Positions 4,865-5,728 of a stretch of 5,728 bases of DNA are shown here, one piece after another. A program made the translations under genes and the position numbers. The stretch spans positions 1 to 5,728 of the forward strand of contig JAJYBO010000201.1 of the NCBI GenBank assembly GCA_021778975.1, read 5' to 3'. Below the pieces are notes generated by a model. The model did not search any database. It saw only the letters and a program-made list of their open reading frames with translations, and was not told the origin of the DNA. How positions within the stretch are numbered: the first letter of the stretch is position 1; each line of letters starts with the position of its first letter. This DNA comes from Deltaproteobacteria bacterium. GTDB lineage: Bacteria > Desulfobacterota > Desulfobacteria > Desulfobacterales > Desulfatirhabdiaceae.

Positions 4865-5662
4865 ATGCAGTTTTTTACGGATCCAGGCCCGATGCTGGGT
4901 ATCGTTATTGTGGTGTCAAGCGTTCTTGTATCTGTTACCGGTGTTTGTATCGTCCGGCGCCAGGTGCATTATTCCAAACTCAGAGAGGATCATGAAGCCG
5001 CCGGGTTCGTCTATTCGATGATCGGGATGGTGTATGCGGTTCTGCTCGGATTCATTACGGTTGTTGTCTGGCAGCAGTACCGGGACGCCCAGAACCATGT
5101 ACAGCACGAGGCGGTGCGCATCAGCAATTTACTGCGAGACGCTCAGGTCTTTCCCGAGTCGGTAAGAGATGAACTCGAAGCGAAGATTGTCACGTATGTA
5201 AAAGCGGTTATCTCCGATGAGTGGCATGCCATGTCGCAGCATCGAATCAGCCCGGTAGCCAGCAACGCCTACGAAGACATCTGGAATACCGTATATCGAA
5301 TTCAGACACAGACAAAACGGGAGCAAACTTTCTACCGGGAATCCATAACCCGTCTCAACGATCTGGGCGCTATCCGGAGGTCTCGTTTGTTGAGTGGCCA
5401 GTCCAGAATTCCATCTTTATTGTGGATACTGCTGATCTCAGGTGCTGTCATATGTGTGGCGTTCACTTACATGTTCAGCGCCAAAAATACATGGCTGCAC
5501 ATGGCGACCACAGGCGCCCTGGCCGGCATCATTGCGTTCATTCTTTTTTTGATCCTGACGCTGAGTTGCCCATTTTCAGGGAGTTTACGCATCGGTCCGG
5601 AGCCTCTGACAGGGGTGCTGCAAATGTGGCGACATCATCACCACATAGTCATTCCGCATTGA
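4865..5662 (+). CDS. Four-helix membrane protein, DUF4239 (bestrophin-like domain) family
   Basis: The 265-residue product has four hydrophobic segments at about 11-31, 48-69, 184-205 and 210-233, with a long polar, mostly helical region (70-182) between the second and third. The pattern DHEAAGFVYSMIGMVYAVLLGFITVVVWQQY, then acidic/basic helices with SDEWHAM, a Tyr-rich stretch, RRSRLL and LLW before helix 3, and the tail CPFSGSLRIGPEPL, is what I know of DUF4239 proteins, sometimes annotated as bestrophin-like; bestrophins are anion channels, but a transport role here is unproven. The usual Asp before PF-G in the tail is not evident (SCPFSG). Start ATG 4865 has AAAGGA (4853-4858) six bases upstream. 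The protein ends in four consecutive His (257-260) plus IVIPH. It is divergent from the 84-residue gene and shares its promoter region. Confidence 0.8.
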   Translation: MQFFTDPGPMLGIVIVVSSVLVSVTGVCIVRRQVHYSKLREDHEAAGFVYSMIGMVYAVLLGFITVVVWQQYRDAQNHVQHEAVRISNLLRDAQVFPESVRDELEAKIVTYVKAVISDEWHAMSQHRISPVASNAYEDIWNTVYRIQTQTKREQTFYRESITRLNDLGAIRRSRLLSGQSRIPSLLWILLISGAVICVAFTYMFSAKNTWLHMATTGALAGIIAFILFLILTLSCPFSGSLRIGPEPLTGVLQMWRHHHHIVIPH

Positions 5663-5679
5663 TCGGAGGTGCTTTGAAC

Positions 5680-5709
5680 TTGACATCCTGGTTCTCTGGC
5701 GGCTATTAA
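5680..5709 (+). promoter_or_regulatory. Candidate sigma70 promoter for a gene beyond the right edge
   Basis: TTGACA (5680-5685) is a perfect -35 consensus and TATTAA (5704-5709) matches four of six -10 positions with an 18-base spacer. It lies just after the DUF4239-like stop codon, reading out of the window; no gene start is visible in the remaining 19 bases. Confidence 0.4.
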
Positions 5710-5728
5710 GGGCTTGGCCGCATTCTGT

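Noticed and set aside
5221..5709. 162-codon + strand frame overlapping the end of the DUF4239-like gene
   Set aside because: Alternative frame of a membrane protein gene with clear helices and ribosome binding site; the product is low in hydrophobic structure and rich in Arg/His/Ser as shadow frames are.
5673..5709. Eleven-codon frame from TTG 5673 after GGAGG
   Set aside because: Very short, TTG start, spacing tight, and it overlaps a better candidate promoter (5680-5709).

Overview
This window holds ordinary chromosomal housekeeping genes from a moderate-GC Gram-negative bacterium. Protein style and gene neighbourhood (TatA, PanC, MetK, a bacterial-type AhcY with the extra ~40-residue segment, a DUF4239-like membrane protein) most resemble sulfate-reducing Desulfobacterota. 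That placement is an inference from memory of these families, not a search result. I see no mobile element, CRISPR array, rRNA or tRNA, and no clearly new multi-gene system. The most interesting signals are small: a likely AUA start codon in panC, a palindrome that places an extended -10 box on both strands, and several strand-biased RNA hairpins.

Layout: (1) 1-171 (+) is the tail of a class I methyltransferase, most likely PrmA, running in from the left edge. (2) 306-536 (-) is tatA, convergent with it, with its own sigma70-type promoter at 593-621. (3) 622-861 is non-coding; it holds a perfect 9-bp hairpin next to a weak promoter candidate. (4) panC, metK and ahcY (862-4408, +) look like one operon. 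PanC makes pantothenate for CoA, MetK makes S-adenosylmethionine (SAM), and AhcY removes the S-adenosylhomocysteine (SAH) left after methyl transfer. (5) A long stem-loop follows ahcY at 4420-4464. (6) 4478-4732 (-) encodes an 84-residue protein I cannot name. (7) 4865-5662 (+) encodes a four-helix membrane protein of the DUF4239/bestrophin-like type, divergent from the 84-residue gene; the two share a 132-bp gap with the palindromic promoter/operator. (8) The right edge has a candidate promoter for a gene outside the window.

Functionally, MetK and AhcY are the two ends of the SAM cycle, and the methyltransferase tail to the left is a SAM user of the kind they serve. No SAM or SAH riboswitch is recognisable before panC, metK or ahcY. 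Two start sites differ from the longest reading frame: panC probably begins at ATA 862 rather than ATG 802, and ahcY probably at GTG 2990 rather than ATG 2969.
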